The notes beneath the pieces are model-generated. The model worked only from the letters and a program-made list of their open reading frames with translations. It was not told where the DNA came from and made no database searches. Positions 9,515-17,762 of a stretch of DNA of 64,000 bases are shown here, one piece after another. The stretch's first letter is position 1. Each line of letters opens with the position of its first letter. The translations under genes and the position numbers were made by a program. Location: positions 1 through 64,000 of the forward strand of contig JALNYH010000009.1 of NCBI GenBank assembly GCA_023229945.1, in the 5' to 3' direction. The DNA is from Arcobacteraceae bacterium. GTDB lineage: Bacteria > Campylobacterota > Campylobacteria > Campylobacterales > Arcobacteraceae.

Positions 9515-9595
9515 AACTCTATTTTAAGCTATATCAAGGCGAAATAATGAAACTTACCAAACGGTAAGTGAAATTGTTTCAACGCAGATAGAGTT
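9515..9595. repeat. Intergenic imperfect hairpin element, unit 1 (CAAGGCG...CAACGC family)
   Basis: Outer arms AACTCTAT 9515-9522 and ATAGAGTT 9588-9595. Inner border motifs are CAAGGCG 9535-9541 and CAACGC 9580-9585. The tip stem is ACTTACC 9552-9558 with GGTAAGT 9563-9569 around a 4-base loop. It has the same border motifs and the same layout as the two units at 27351-27508. It fills most of the gap between the cinA-like gene and ppa. Confidence 0.65.
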
Positions 9596-9695
9596 TAAAA
9601 GAGAGTTAAAAAACTAATATATTGTTAATAATTCTTTATGGTAAATAATAGATATAAATAGCTATTATTTTATATAATTAAAAGGAGAGATTTGT

Positions 9696-10214
9696 ATGTT
9701 TATAGATAAAATCCCATGTGGTGAAAACCCAGAAAAAGTAAATGCTTTGATAGAAATCCCTTATGGATCAAGTGTAAAGTATGAAGTAGATAAAGAAACA
9801 GGTGCTGTTGTAGTAGATAGAATGCTTTATAGTGCTATGTATTATCCAGCAAATTATGGTTTCGTACCAAATACATTAGCTGATGATGGTGATCCTGCTG
9901 ATATTTTAGTTCTTGGTGAATTACCACTTCAAGCTGGAAGCGTGATCAAATGTAGACTTATTGGTGTACTTGTAATGGAAGATGAAGCTGGTATGGATGA
10001 AAAACTAGTTGCTGTTCCTGTAACAAAAATTGATCCTACTTTTGAAGGTATCAACTCATTAGATGATTTACCAAAATCTCAACTAAACAAAATCAAAAAT
10101 TTCTTTGAAACTTACAAAATGTTAGAACCAAACAAATGGGTAAAAGTAAAAGAATATGGTGATAAAGAAATGGCAACTGCTATTTTAGATAAAGCTATAA
10201 AAGCTTACAAATAA
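9696..10214 (+). CDS. ppa: Inorganic pyrophosphatase (family I)
   Basis: Hydrolyses PPi to 2 Pi in the cytoplasm, pulling biosynthetic reactions forward. The 172-residue product has the usual single-domain size. Family I signatures are IPYGSSVKYEVDKETG near residue 22, MYYPANYGFVPNTLADDGDPADILVLG with the D-x-x-D-x-D metal cluster around residues 65-72, and NWxKVKEYGDK-like NKWVKVKEYGDKEMA near the C-terminus. AAAGGAGA precedes the ATG. A strong hairpin follows the stop, so the transcript probably ends there. Confidence 0.96.
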   Translation: MFIDKIPCGENPEKVNALIEIPYGSSVKYEVDKETGAVVVDRMLYSAMYYPANYGFVPNTLADDGDPADILVLGELPLQAGSVIKCRLIGVLVMEDEAGMDEKLVAVPVTKIDPTFEGINSLDDLPKSQLNKIKNFFETYKMLEPNKWVKVKEYGDKEMATAILDKAIKAYK

Positions 10215-10226
10215 CGCATTCACCGT

Positions 10227-10257
10227 TCACATAATGAATAATTAATTCATTATGTGA
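10227..10257 (+). terminator. Terminator-like hairpin after ppa
   Basis: A perfect 13-bp stem, 10227-10239 with 10245-10257 (TCACATAATGAAT / ATTCATTATGTGA), with a 5-base loop. The T-run after it is short. Confidence 0.65.
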
Positions 10258-10320
10258 TATTTTGAATAAATTTATGGTATAATGTCATTTCAAAAAATTT
10301 TTTACTAAAGGAATGATTTA

Positions 10321-10377
10321 ATGTCTTCGGATCGTAGGTGCTATTTGCCTTTTTCTTCACAGGAGTGTAAGATATGA
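10321..10377 (+). CDS. Putative 18-residue leader ORF coupled to the CNNM/CBS gene
   Basis: An ATG at 10321 preceded by AAAGGAATGATTTA opens an 18-codon frame reading MSSDRRCYLPFSSQECKI. It ends in TGA at 10375-10377, which overlaps the downstream ATG at 10374 (ATGA). The small ORF therefore has its own ribosome site and a coupling-type junction. The stretch is also more GC-rich than flanking intergenic DNA. A regulatory leader peptide is inference; a chance ORF is possible at this length. Confidence 0.4.
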   Translation: MSSDRRCYLPFSSQECKI

Positions 10378-11453
10378 CACTTCTACTAACATATTTATCT
10401 ATCGCGTTATTTGTTTCATTTGTTTGCTCTATCTTAGAAGCTGTTTTATTGTCTAGTACAAATTCATATATTGAAACTCTAGCAAAAGATGGTAATTTAA
10501 AGACTGTTGAGTTATTAAAGAAACTCAAATCAAATATAGACAGACCAATTTCATCTATTTTAATATTAAATACATTTGCACACACCATGGGTGCAGCTGG
10601 TGTCGGAGCTCAAGCACAAATTTTATTTGGTGAGGAATGGCAAACGGCTATTGCTTTTGTTTTAACATTATTAATACTTTATGTATCTGAAATAATACCA
10701 AAAACTATAGGTGCTATTTATTGGAAAAAATTACTTATTCCTTCGGCGTATACAATATCTTTTATGATTAAAGTCACATATCCTCTTGTTTGGTTTTCTG
10801 GACTTATTACAAATTATATTTCAAAAGGTAAAAGTAAAGATAGTAATATTTTTTCTAGAGATGAAATTATGGCTGTTGTTGCTATGGGTGAAAGAGATGG
10901 TTCTATTTTATCAAAAGAAAGTAATCTAATAGAAAATCTTTTGAAGCTAAAAAATATCAAAACAAAAGATATTATGACTCCAAGAAGTGTTGTTTTTGCT
11001 ATGAAAGCTTCTATGAGTGTAGGTGAAGCAGTTGAAGATGATAAAATGTATATTCATTCAAGAATCCCTATTTATGAAGAATCTATTGATGATATTATGG
11101 GTGTTGTATTTAGCCAAACTATTTTAGAAGAGAGTGTTGAAGAACGAGATGATTCACTTCTAAAAGATATTATGGTGCCAGTTCATAAAATATCTGAAAA
11201 TGTTCCAGTATCAGCTTTGATTGATTTATTTATTAAAAGAAAAACACATCTATTTATTGTACATGACAACTATGGACAAACAAGTGGTGTTGTAAGCTTA
11301 GAAGATGCTATTGAGACACTTTTAGGTGTTGAAATCGTTGATGAAATGGACGAAGTTGAAGATATGCAAGCTTTCGCAAAAGACAGAAGCAAACAATTCC
11401 AAGATAGAATGCTTTTAGAAAAGAAAAGACTAGAAAAAATCAGACTATCATAG
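10374..11453 (+). CDS. CNNM (DUF21) / CBS-pair transporter, CorB/HlyC-like
   Basis: A 359-residue membrane protein. An N-terminal CNNM/DUF21 domain of three to four membrane helices (about 1-150, including EIIPKTIGAIYW, a typical motif) is followed by a CBS pair (about 195-325, starting at KTKDIMTPRSVVFAM). The C-terminal CorC_HlyC transporter-associated domain appears absent; only a charged tail remains. Family members act in Mg2+ or Co2+ efflux or homeostasis. AGGAG precedes the ATG at 10374, and an 18-codon ORF is coupled to it. The stop codon lies inside the terminator hairpin. Confidence 0.88.
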   Translation: MTLLLTYLSIALFVSFVCSILEAVLLSSTNSYIETLAKDGNLKTVELLKKLKSNIDRPISSILILNTFAHTMGAAGVGAQAQILFGEEWQTAIAFVLTLLILYVSEIIPKTIGAIYWKKLLIPSAYTISFMIKVTYPLVWFSGLITNYISKGKSKDSNIFSRDEIMAVVAMGERDGSILSKESNLIENLLKLKNIKTKDIMTPRSVVFAMKASMSVGEAVEDDKMYIHSRIPIYEESIDDIMGVVFSQTILEESVEERDDSLLKDIMVPVHKISENVPVSALIDLFIKRKTHLFIVHDNYGQTSGVVSLEDAIETLLGVEIVDEMDEVEDMQAFAKDRSKQFQDRMLLEKKRLEKIRLS

Positions 11454-11463
11454 TCTGATTTTT
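11435..11463 (+). terminator. Terminator overlapping the CNNM/CBS gene stop
   Basis: Stem AAAAATCAGACTA 11435-11447 with TAGTCTGATTTTT 11451-11463 and loop TCA. The gene's TAG stop (11451-11453) is the first triplet of the 3' arm. Confidence 0.85.
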
Positions 11464-11464
11464 T

Positions 11465-11575
11465 AATTAATAACTAACAATTAAGAGTTAATAATTGTTG
11501 TGTTGCTTCGCAACTATATAATTAATCGCTTTAGCGATACCATAGTTATTAATTATTCATTATTAACTATTAGTT
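11465..11575. repeat. Inverted heptad repeat arrays around two small hairpins
   Basis: The left arm has in-phase heptads AATTAAT, AACTAAC, AATTAAG, AGTTAAT (11465-11492). The right arm has CATAGTT, ATTAATT, ATTCATT, ATTAACT, ATTAGTT (11541-11575), the opposite strand of the same pattern. Between them lie hairpins TTGC-TTC-GCAA (11503-11513) and TCGCT-TT-AGCGA (11526-11537). The architecture is the same as at 51351-51464. The right arm runs into the znuA stop codon. Confidence 0.6.
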
Positions 11576-12451
11576 AGAAATCGCTTTCGCTAAATTTATA
11601 AGATTCTCATCCCAATTTGGATTTAACGGACTTGCTTTTATTACTTTTATTCCTAGTTCATCAGCTATCACTTTTGCACTTTTGTCAGAAAACTCTGGTT
11701 GAGTAAAAATGGCTTTTATATTTTCTTCCCTAGCTTCTTTGATAAGCTCTACCAAAACAGCAGGTTTAGGCTCTTTGCCCTCTACTTCTACAGCAATTTG
11801 AATCAATCCATATTCATGAGCAAAATATCCCCAAGCTGGATGAAATACCATAAATTTAGAATCTTTTGGTGTATCTTTTAGAATCTCTTTTATTTGAGAT
11901 TGAACACTATCTATTTTATTGATTAATAGTTTATAATTTGCCTCATAAGTCTCACTATTTTGACTATCTATTGAGATAAGTTCATTATAGATATTTTTTG
12001 CAATCACTTTTATGTTTTGCGTAGATGTCCATACATGTGGGTCTTTAGATTCATCATCATGGTCATGATGTTGATGTCCATGGTCTTCATGCTCATCTTC
12101 TTCATGATGATGCTCTACCATAGATATTTTTTCTATCCCTTTTGCGGTATCTACAATTTTCAAAGATTTATTTTGATTCTGAAATCTTTTTAACCAAGCA
12201 TTTTCAAACTCCACACCAATTGCAAAATATATTTTTGCATCATTTAAATCTTTCATTTGAGACGCTTTTGGCTCATAAGAATGAGGAGAATTACCAGGCA
12301 ATACCATAACAGATACATTCACAAGCTCACCACCTATTGATTCTACAATTAGCTTTTGTGGAACTATACTTACTACTGTATTTACTTTTGCTACTAGCGA
12401 ACTAGTAAATAATACTGATATTATTAGCAATACTTTTCTAAAATTTTTCAC
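11570..12451 (-). CDS. znuA: Zinc ABC transporter substrate-binding protein
   Basis: A 293-residue periplasmic cluster A-I (ZnuA-like) metal-binding protein with an N-terminal signal peptide (KVLLIISVLFTSSLVAK). A histidine/acidic loop at about residues 113-140 contains HHHEEDEHEDHGHQHHDHD, the flexible zinc-trapping loop of ZnuA. Further family positions are NSPHSYEPKASQM, DPHVWTS and MVFHPAWGYFAHEYGL with the metal-ligand histidines. It is divergent from a Fur-family gene, with two identical palindromes between them, which suggests zinc-responsive repression. The matching ATPase and permease genes are at 47522-49055, an unusual split. Confidence 0.92.
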   Translation of the reverse strand: MKNFRKVLLIISVLFTSSLVAKVNTVVSIVPQKLIVESIGGELVNVSVMVLPGNSPHSYEPKASQMKDLNDAKIYFAIGVEFENAWLKRFQNQNKSLKIVDTAKGIEKISMVEHHHEEDEHEDHGHQHHDHDDESKDPHVWTSTQNIKVIAKNIYNELISIDSQNSETYEANYKLLINKIDSVQSQIKEILKDTPKDSKFMVFHPAWGYFAHEYGLIQIAVEVEGKEPKPAVLVELIKEAREENIKAIFTQPEFSDKSAKVIADELGIKVIKASPLNPNWDENLINLAKAISN

Positions 12452-12466
12452 TTTGATTACTCCTTT

Positions 12467-12481
12467 TGCAACTTAGTTGCA
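12467..12481. promoter_or_regulatory. Zur-like operator palindrome 1
   Basis: TGCAACTTAGTTGCA is a perfect 7-1-7 palindrome, 15 bases before the znuA start. An identical copy lies 41 bases away. Position and duplication between znuA and a Fur-family gene support a zinc-repressor site. Confidence 0.75.
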
Positions 12482-12507
12482 TGAATTATATATAATCTAA
12501 ACTTATT

Positions 12508-12522
12508 TGCAACTTAGTTGCA
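12508..12522. promoter_or_regulatory. Zur-like operator palindrome 2
   Basis: A second identical TGCAACTTAGTTGCA, 35 bases before the Fur-family start. The pair would let one regulator control both divergent genes. Confidence 0.75.
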
Positions 12523-12557
12523 TTTTTGTTTTAATATTTTTTTAGATAAAATAAGAG

Positions 12558-12911
12558 ATGCAAAACTTATTTAACAACACCAATATAAAACCTACAACTG
12601 CTAGAATAAAATTATTAGAGATTCTCAAAAATTCTCAAAAACCTTTAAGTTATGAAGATATTAAAGATTTCATTTCAATGGATAAGGCTACTTTTTATAG
12701 GAATATTACTCTTTTTGAGCAAGAAGAACTTATCAACAGTTTTGAGTCAAATGATAAAAAAAGATATTTTGAACTTACCTCAAATCCTCATGCACATTTT
12801 GTATGCAAAGTATGTCACAAAATAGAGTGTATGGATTTTCTAAATATTAATATCCCCAACTACAAAATAGACAATATTACAATAAGTGGGATTTGTAAAA
12901 ATTGTCTATAA
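12558..12911 (+). CDS. Fur family transcriptional regulator, probably zinc-responsive (Zur-like)
   Basis: A 117-residue regulator. The N-terminal winged helix carries ARIKLLEILKNSQKPLSYEDIKD and the recognition segment DKATFYRNITLFEQEELI. The dimerisation half has PHAHFVCKVCHKIEC and the terminal CKNCL, giving the two CxxC pairs of the structural zinc site. It is shorter than most Fur proteins because it ends right after the second CxxC. Divergence from znuA and the shared palindromes argue for Zur rather than PerR or Fur; that assignment is inferred from context. Confidence 0.85.
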   Translation: MQNLFNNTNIKPTTARIKLLEILKNSQKPLSYEDIKDFISMDKATFYRNITLFEQEELINSFESNDKKRYFELTSNPHAHFVCKVCHKIECMDFLNINIPNYKIDNITISGICKNCL

Positions 12912-12937
12912 AGAGTCATTAGATTACCTCATCATCC

Positions 12938-15454
12938 CTATGCCTTACCAATAAATTCTTTAGAATTTGCATTTTCAATTATAAGTGTTGCTATGTCACC
13001 AATACTATTTGATAGTTCTTGTGTCTGAGAAGCTATCATTGCATTTGCCTGTGTTTGTTGGTCTAGTTGTGTTACGGCATCATTGATTTGTTCAATTCCT
13101 AGTAACTGTTCTTTTGAAGCATTCTCAATATCAGATATTAAATTGATAGTATAAGAAATATTTTGATTTAATTCACTATAACCTTTTATCATATCACTAG
13201 CTATTACTTTACCTTCATTTGCTTTTGATGTAGCATTTTCTACTATGTTTTTTATCTCTTTAGCAGCTTCAGCACTTCTTGAAGCAAGATTTCTAACCTC
13301 TGCAGCAACCACAGCAAATCCTTTTCCAGCTTCTCCTGCAGTTGCAGCTTCAACTGCAGCGTTTAGTGAAAGTATATTTGTTTGAAATGCAATCTGGTCT
13401 ATTACACTTATTGCATCATTGATAAGGCTCACTTGAATATTTATCTCTTCCATAGCAGTAGTTGTTTGATTTGCTAGTTTTTCACCTTGACTTGCACTAG
13501 AAGTTACACCATTGGCAAGCGATGACATTTTGGCTATATTTTCCGTATTGCTTCTTATATTACTTGTCATTTGTTCTAATGCTGCTGCTGTTTCTTCCAA
13601 AGATGAGGCTGCTTCATTTGAACTTTGATTTAATTTATCTACATTTATAAGTAATATACTTGAACTCTCATCCAAAGTCAAACCATTAGATTTATTTTCT
13701 GCCAAAATATTTGATATAACATCACCAATTTCATTTACCATTATCGCTACTTTTGCATAAGGATTTGGAAATCTTGCAGTATAGTCTTGATTTTTGTATT
13801 TTTCAAGAACATCAACTAATAAATTGGTATCTCTTGCAATAGTATATTCAAGATAATATCTTAAATCTTCCAAAAGATTTTTTAGTTCTTTTAGTGCAGG
13901 AGTATTGGTATCTTTTGATAGTTTTGCAAGATTGTTTCCACTTTTTAGTTCTTTTACAAACATTGATACAGATTCTACAAATTCATTATCTTCTTTTATA
14001 GTTGCAACTGTTTTTTCTATATTTTTATTTACCACTTGAGCCATTTGTCCAAATTCATCTTGGGAATCTATATTTAGTGTATTTATAGTTGAACTCTCTT
14101 TATTTACATATGAAAAAAAGCTTAATAACCCAGTTTGAAAAGTATTAAGTGGTTTAACAATTTGACTTTGTATAAATATCATTATACTCACAGCAATTAC
14201 TATTAGTATTATTAGTGATACAAGGATAATAGTATTTCTTGTTTCATAAGCATTTTTTAGAGCTTCATCTTCATCAATTTCAGAAATCAATACCCATTTG
14301 GCTTGATTGAAAATATCAAGAGTATTGTAAACACTTAATACATTGATATTTCTATAATCTTTGATAACCCAAGCTTTTGATTGGTTTTCAGAAGTACCTT
14401 TTAACCCCTCTATTGAAGAATCTGTTTTTATTTCCCATATACCTATAGTAGTACCTAGTGATTGAACTACTTTATCAGTTATCTCTTTTATAAATCTACT
14501 ATCATTTCTCATTTTGTAGTCTTCTCCGACTAGATAACTTTCTCCACTATTTCCAAGCCCAGCTTCAACATATTTACCATCAAAACTCATAATATTGTTG
14601 ATAACACCTATTGGCATTTGGAAAATAAGTACACCTTGTTTTATTCCATCAATAAATATAGGTGTTGCAATAAAAGCAGCTGCTAGATTATAACTTGGCT
14701 CATATGGTACAAAATCATCAAATGCAACTTCTCCTTCTTTTAGTGTCATTGCCTTTTGATATGCTCTTGCAATACCTGTATTAGAATATATCCCATTATT
14801 TAGATTTGTTGCAAAATCTTTTTCTTTAAAATCAGTATAGATCAAATCTCCATCAATATTTACCATAAATATATCATATAGATTATATTTTCCCAAAAAC
14901 ATATCAAATGTTGAATGATATTTTTTGTGAGCTTTCATATAACTACTTTCATATTTTTGATTGTAAACCATATTGTTTTTTTGACCTATTTTTTCTTCAC
15001 TATCCACAATAAATATATGTTGTGCAATCTTTCCGTTGAGGCTTTTTGGTAAATAGTTTTGAGTTTGTTGTCTTTGGGCTGAATTTGGTATTTGATAATT
15101 TACATTATTTAGAAATTGGTTTTCATAATGTTCTATAGCTTCTTTAGTAATTTTATTTTCATCTAAACTTACCTCTTGATGCAATTTATAAAATCCTTCG
15201 TTAAATTCTTGAAATGCTTCTTTTGTACCTTGTGAATTTGCTATAGAAACCAGTAACCCATCTAATTGTTCAAAATATGCTTCGATTTCACCTTTTTTTG
15301 CAGATGCTATAGATGATAATTGAGCCAACCTAGCTTCTAATAAACTATTCATAGAATTTTTTATTGAAACAAAAGAAAGAGCTATTGCTAATACAAAAAG
15401 TGATGCCATTATAACTGCAAGTAATTTGATTTTGATAGAGATAGGATTAAACAT
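12938..15454 (-). CDS. Methyl-accepting chemotaxis protein
   Basis: An 838-residue transmembrane chemoreceptor. TM1 is at about 12-30 and TM2 at about 405-427. Between them is a large periplasmic double-Cache-type ligand domain with [18 protein letters not shown] and a [21 protein letters not shown] segment. The cytoplasmic side has a linker and the signalling hairpin tip [24 protein letters not shown]. The region after TM2 is longer than a simple HAMP. The C-terminus has no pentapeptide CheR tether. Ligand is unknown. It is a stand-alone gene; upstream lie a candidate small RNA and a regulator gene. Confidence 0.92.
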   Translation of the reverse strand: MFNPISIKIKLLAVIMASLFVLAIALSFVSIKNSMNSLLEARLAQLSSIASAKKGEIEAYFEQLDGLLVSIANSQGTKEAFQEFNEGFYKLHQEVSLDENKITKEAIEHYENQFLNNVNYQIPNSAQRQQTQNYLPKSLNGKIAQHIFIVDSEEKIGQKNNMVYNQKYESSYMKAHKKYHSTFDMFLGKYNLYDIFMVNIDGDLIYTDFKEKDFATNLNNGIYSNTGIARAYQKAMTLKEGEVAFDDFVPYEPSYNLAAAFIATPIFIDGIKQGVLIFQMPIGVINNIMSFDGKYVEAGLGNSGESYLVGEDYKMRNDSRFIKEITDKVVQSLGTTIGIWEIKTDSSIEGLKGTSENQSKAWVIKDYRNINVLSVYNTLDIFNQAKWVLISEIDEDEALKNAYETRNTIILVSLIILIVIAVSIMIFIQSQIVKPLNTFQTGLLSFFSYVNKESSTINTLNIDSQDEFGQMAQVVNKNIEKTVATIKEDNEFVESVSMFVKELKSGNNLAKLSKDTNTPALKELKNLLEDLRYYLEYTIARDTNLLVDVLEKYKNQDYTARFPNPYAKVAIMVNEIGDVISNILAENKSNGLTLDESSSILLINVDKLNQSSNEAASSLEETAAALEQMTSNIRSNTENIAKMSSLANGVTSSASQGEKLANQTTTAMEEINIQVSLINDAISVIDQIAFQTNILSLNAAVEAATAGEAGKGFAVVAAEVRNLASRSAEAAKEIKNIVENATSKANEGKVIASDMIKGYSELNQNISYTINLISDIENASKEQLLGIEQINDAVTQLDQQTQANAMIASQTQELSNSIGDIATLIIENANSKEFIGKA

Positions 15455-15723
15455 TTTGATTCCTATTAATTATTTTATCTAGTTTTTCATTATCTTAATA
15501 TATGGCATAAAAAGCCAATACAATAAATAACACCTATTATATAGATAATAATATTATAGTATGCTTAAATGTGTATAAAATATATACAACAATAATGATT
15601 ATATTTAATACATAGAAATTGTTTTAAAATTGAGCAATATTTTGTTCAACATAATAAGTTTAAGATATGGGATATAAATATTCTAAATAGTTTTACACTA
15701 ACAAAAGTTTAACACAAGCTTGT

Positions 15724-15729
15724 TATAAT
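15724..15729 (+). promoter_or_regulatory. Extended -10 promoter of the candidate small RNA
   Basis: TGTTATAAT is an exact TGnTATAAT extended -10. No gene in plus orientation follows, but a two-hairpin segment does. No clear -35 is seen. Confidence 0.5.
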
Positions 15730-15735
15730 TTCAAT

Positions 15736-15832
15736 GTACCAAAAAACAATACACAAATCAGACTAGAATAATCTCCTCCTAAGCTTTTTACTCTAGTCTT
15801 AAAAGCCACTTGTTAAGCACAAGTGGCTTTTA
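15736..15832 (+). ncRNA. Candidate small RNA with CUCCUCCU loop and terminator
   Basis: Downstream of an extended -10 lies an 8-bp perfect stem, AGACTAGA 15760-15767 with TCTAGTCT 15792-15799. Its 24-base loop holds TCTCCTCCT, complementary to Shine-Dalgarno sequences. Next comes a perfect 13-bp hairpin, AAAAGCCACTTGT 15801-15813 with ACAAGTGGCTTTT 15819-15831. The predicted RNA is about 95 nt and overlaps the 3' end of the regulator gene antisense. The second hairpin could instead serve only as the minus-strand terminator of that gene. Confidence 0.45.
15801..15831. terminator. Hairpin overlapping the response-regulator stop
   Basis: A perfect 13-bp stem with loop TAAGC. The regulator's stop (15813-15815) falls in it. 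T4 runs follow on both strands, so it can act for the regulator gene (minus) and the candidate RNA (plus). Confidence 0.65.
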
Positions 15833-16484
15833 ACATATAACCACTTTTATATTTTGATTCTATCAAATCTTTTCCCAATACTCTCCTAATATTCCATATA
15901 TGATATCTCAATACATTTGACTTAGACTCACTACTACAAGGATAAATATTTTTTTCTAACTCTTCATTACAAATAAAGAATCCTCTATTTTTTATCAGAT
16001 AATCCAACACATATAATGACTGTATTTCTATTTCTATTGGATTCTTATTTTTATATATTTTTTTGTGAAAGATATCATAAATTATATTACAATCAAGTTC
16101 TATTTCCTCTTTATAAGTATGATAAGCTCTCTTAATCATCGCTTTTATTCTTAAAATTAATTCATCAACATCAGTATTCTTACTTAAAAAACCATCACAA
16201 CCATTTTTAAATGAATTGATAACCGAATTTGGAATTGATGTCAAAACCAGTTTCATAGTATTATCATTATATTCTCTTAACATTTTCATAATCTCATAAC
16301 CATCAATTTGTGGTACATTTATATCTATAATATATAAATCATAAACATTTTCAAAAATTTTATTTAAAAATTCCTGCCCATTATTGCAAGTTTCAACTAT
16401 AAATTCTTTTTCTTCTAAAATATCTTTTATACTCTCTTGATAAAGTATATCATCTTCTAGAAACAGTATTTTTGTGCCCGTCAT
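15813..16484 (-). CDS. OmpR/PhoB-type response regulator
   Basis: A 223-residue two-domain regulator. The receiver domain (about 1-118) has FLEDD, the phosphoacceptor in YIIDINVPQIDGYE, a T/S switch in VLTSIPN, and a K in GFLSKNTD. The C-terminal winged helix (about 130-223) has EIQSLYVLDYLIKNRGFF and LRYHIWNIRRVLGKDLIESKYKSGYML. Start ATG 16484 is chosen because GGAG lies 7 bases upstream; 16499 lacks a site. No histidine kinase is adjacent. It sits downstream of the bd-type oxidase operon in the same direction, separated by a strong terminator. Confidence 0.9.
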   Translation of the reverse strand: MTGTKILFLEDDILYQESIKDILEEKEFIVETCNNGQEFLNKIFENVYDLYIIDINVPQIDGYEIMKMLREYNDNTMKLVLTSIPNSVINSFKNGCDGFLSKNTDVDELILRIKAMIKRAYHTYKEEIELDCNIIYDIFHKKIYKNKNPIEIEIQSLYVLDYLIKNRGFFICNEELEKNIYPCSSESKSNVLRYHIWNIRRVLGKDLIESKYKSGYMLKATCA

Positions 16485-16507
16485 TTTAAATCTCCACATC
16501 TAACGAC

Positions 16508-16542
16508 AAAATGCCAAAGAGTATTATACTCTTTGGCATTTT
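16508..16542 (-). terminator. Terminator of the bd-type oxidase operon
   Basis: A perfect 16-bp stem, 16508-16523 with 16527-16542 (AAAATGCCAAAGAGTA / TACTCTTTGGCATTTT), loop of 3, just beyond the subunit II stop. Confidence 0.9.
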
Positions 16543-16558
16543 AAAATAAAATACTATC

Positions 16559-17752
16559 TTACAGTATGTTGTTAAAGAGTATAGCCATACCCCAACCAAA
16601 ATAAATAACCATCCATAAAATCATAATAGACAATGTATAGTTACCAAGTTTATTCACTGCAACATCTTTTGAGCCATCAAATACATCTTTTGATTTTCCA
16701 ACTTTCCAAGACATTGTAAGTAAATAAGCAACACCAACCCCACCCATAATAAGAAAGGTTAATAAGAACATTACAATTGATGGTATTTCAAGATTTACAG
16801 GATATTCATAAATACTATACCCTAATTTTGCCATAATGTCAAATCTTATTAATTCTCTCATAGCTGAAATCAATAATGCTACTACTACCAATACTCCTGT
16901 AGTTATATAACTATTAGAATTTTTAGCAACCATTAATAATAAAATTACTACACCTATAACTATAGATATAGATAATGGGTGCAATAAATATCCTATTTGT
17001 AACATCCAAAGTGCAAATGTAACTGCACTTAAAAGAAATCCTACAATAGCTAATTTTGTACCTAAAGATGCTGTGTAGCTTATAAATTCTTTGCTAAAAT
17101 CATCTCTTGTACTTAAAAATCTACTATAATTTTGTAAAAATATACCAACTACTGGAATACTTAAACTCACCATAAATGCCAATCTTACAACATCCATATT
17201 GAATGTCAAACCACTAGTATCTACTACACCATTTGGTGCATACATATTCATCCAATCATTTGGCATAATAGAAGTTACTGCAAAGTTATGCATCAAAACT
17301 CCAGCAAAAACCAATATTAGAAAAGATACAATTCCAATAAGTTTTCCTCCACCTGTATTTGCTTTATTTGCATAATAATACCAATAATACATAATATAAC
17401 CAACAACTAATGAATATATAAATATAAATACCCACATACCAGATAGTGTATTGGCAACATACCAGTTTGGATCATAAATAACTTGTGTAAAAAGTAGTGG
17501 TGCTACACCTAAAACTATAAGTATAGAAACACTTATTTTACCAGTTTGGATCAAATGTGGAGTTAATATTTTCCAAATAGGATCACTTTTTTGTCTAAAA
17601 GTTCCATACAACGAAAGTCCCATAGAACCAAGTGCCAATAATACAAATGCTGCATGTAAAGCCCATGTTAAAACATACAACGCTTGAAATACGACAGGAT
17701 AAAAAGGTACCCCTGCAGGATCTCTAAGAGCTAATAATACCGATGCGTCCAT
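16559..17752 (-). CDS. Cytochrome bd-superfamily oxidase, subunit II-like
   Basis: A 397-residue integral membrane protein with roughly nine to ten hydrophobic helices. It starts 10 bases after the subunit I gene and has its own AAGGAGG site. Gene order, size and topology identify it as the partner subunit of the cytochrome c-fused bd-like subunit I; similarity to canonical CydB is weak by eye. The segment GVLMHNFAVTSIMPNDWMNMYAP is a likely periplasmic functional loop with a conserved-looking histidine. It is expected to stabilise the catalytic subunit in the inner membrane. Confident as a partner, less so in detailed family naming. Confidence 0.75.
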   Translation of the reverse strand: MDASVLLALRDPAGVPFYPVVFQALYVLTWALHAAFVLLALGSMGLSLYGTFRQKSDPIWKILTPHLIQTGKISVSILIVLGVAPLLFTQVIYDPNWYVANTLSGMWVFIFIYSLVVGYIMYYWYYYANKANTGGGKLIGIVSFLILVFAGVLMHNFAVTSIMPNDWMNMYAPNGVVDTSGLTFNMDVVRLAFMVSLSIPVVGIFLQNYSRFLSTRDDFSKEFISYTASLGTKLAIVGFLLSAVTFALWMLQIGYLLHPLSISIVIGVVILLLMVAKNSNSYITTGVLVVVALLISAMRELIRFDIMAKLGYSIYEYPVNLEIPSIVMFLLTFLIMGGVGVAYLLTMSWKVGKSKDVFDGSKDVAVNKLGNYTLSIMILWMVIYFGWGMAILFNNIL

Positions 17753-17762
17753 AAATCCTCCT

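Noticed and set aside
9673..9678. TATAAT upstream of ppa as its promoter
   Set aside because: It would start transcription within or after the Shine-Dalgarno sequence, about 10 bases from the ATG, so it is not convincing as the functional -10.
11465..11575. CRISPR array
   Set aside because: Repeat units are 7 bp, degenerate and without unique spacers; no cas genes are in the window.
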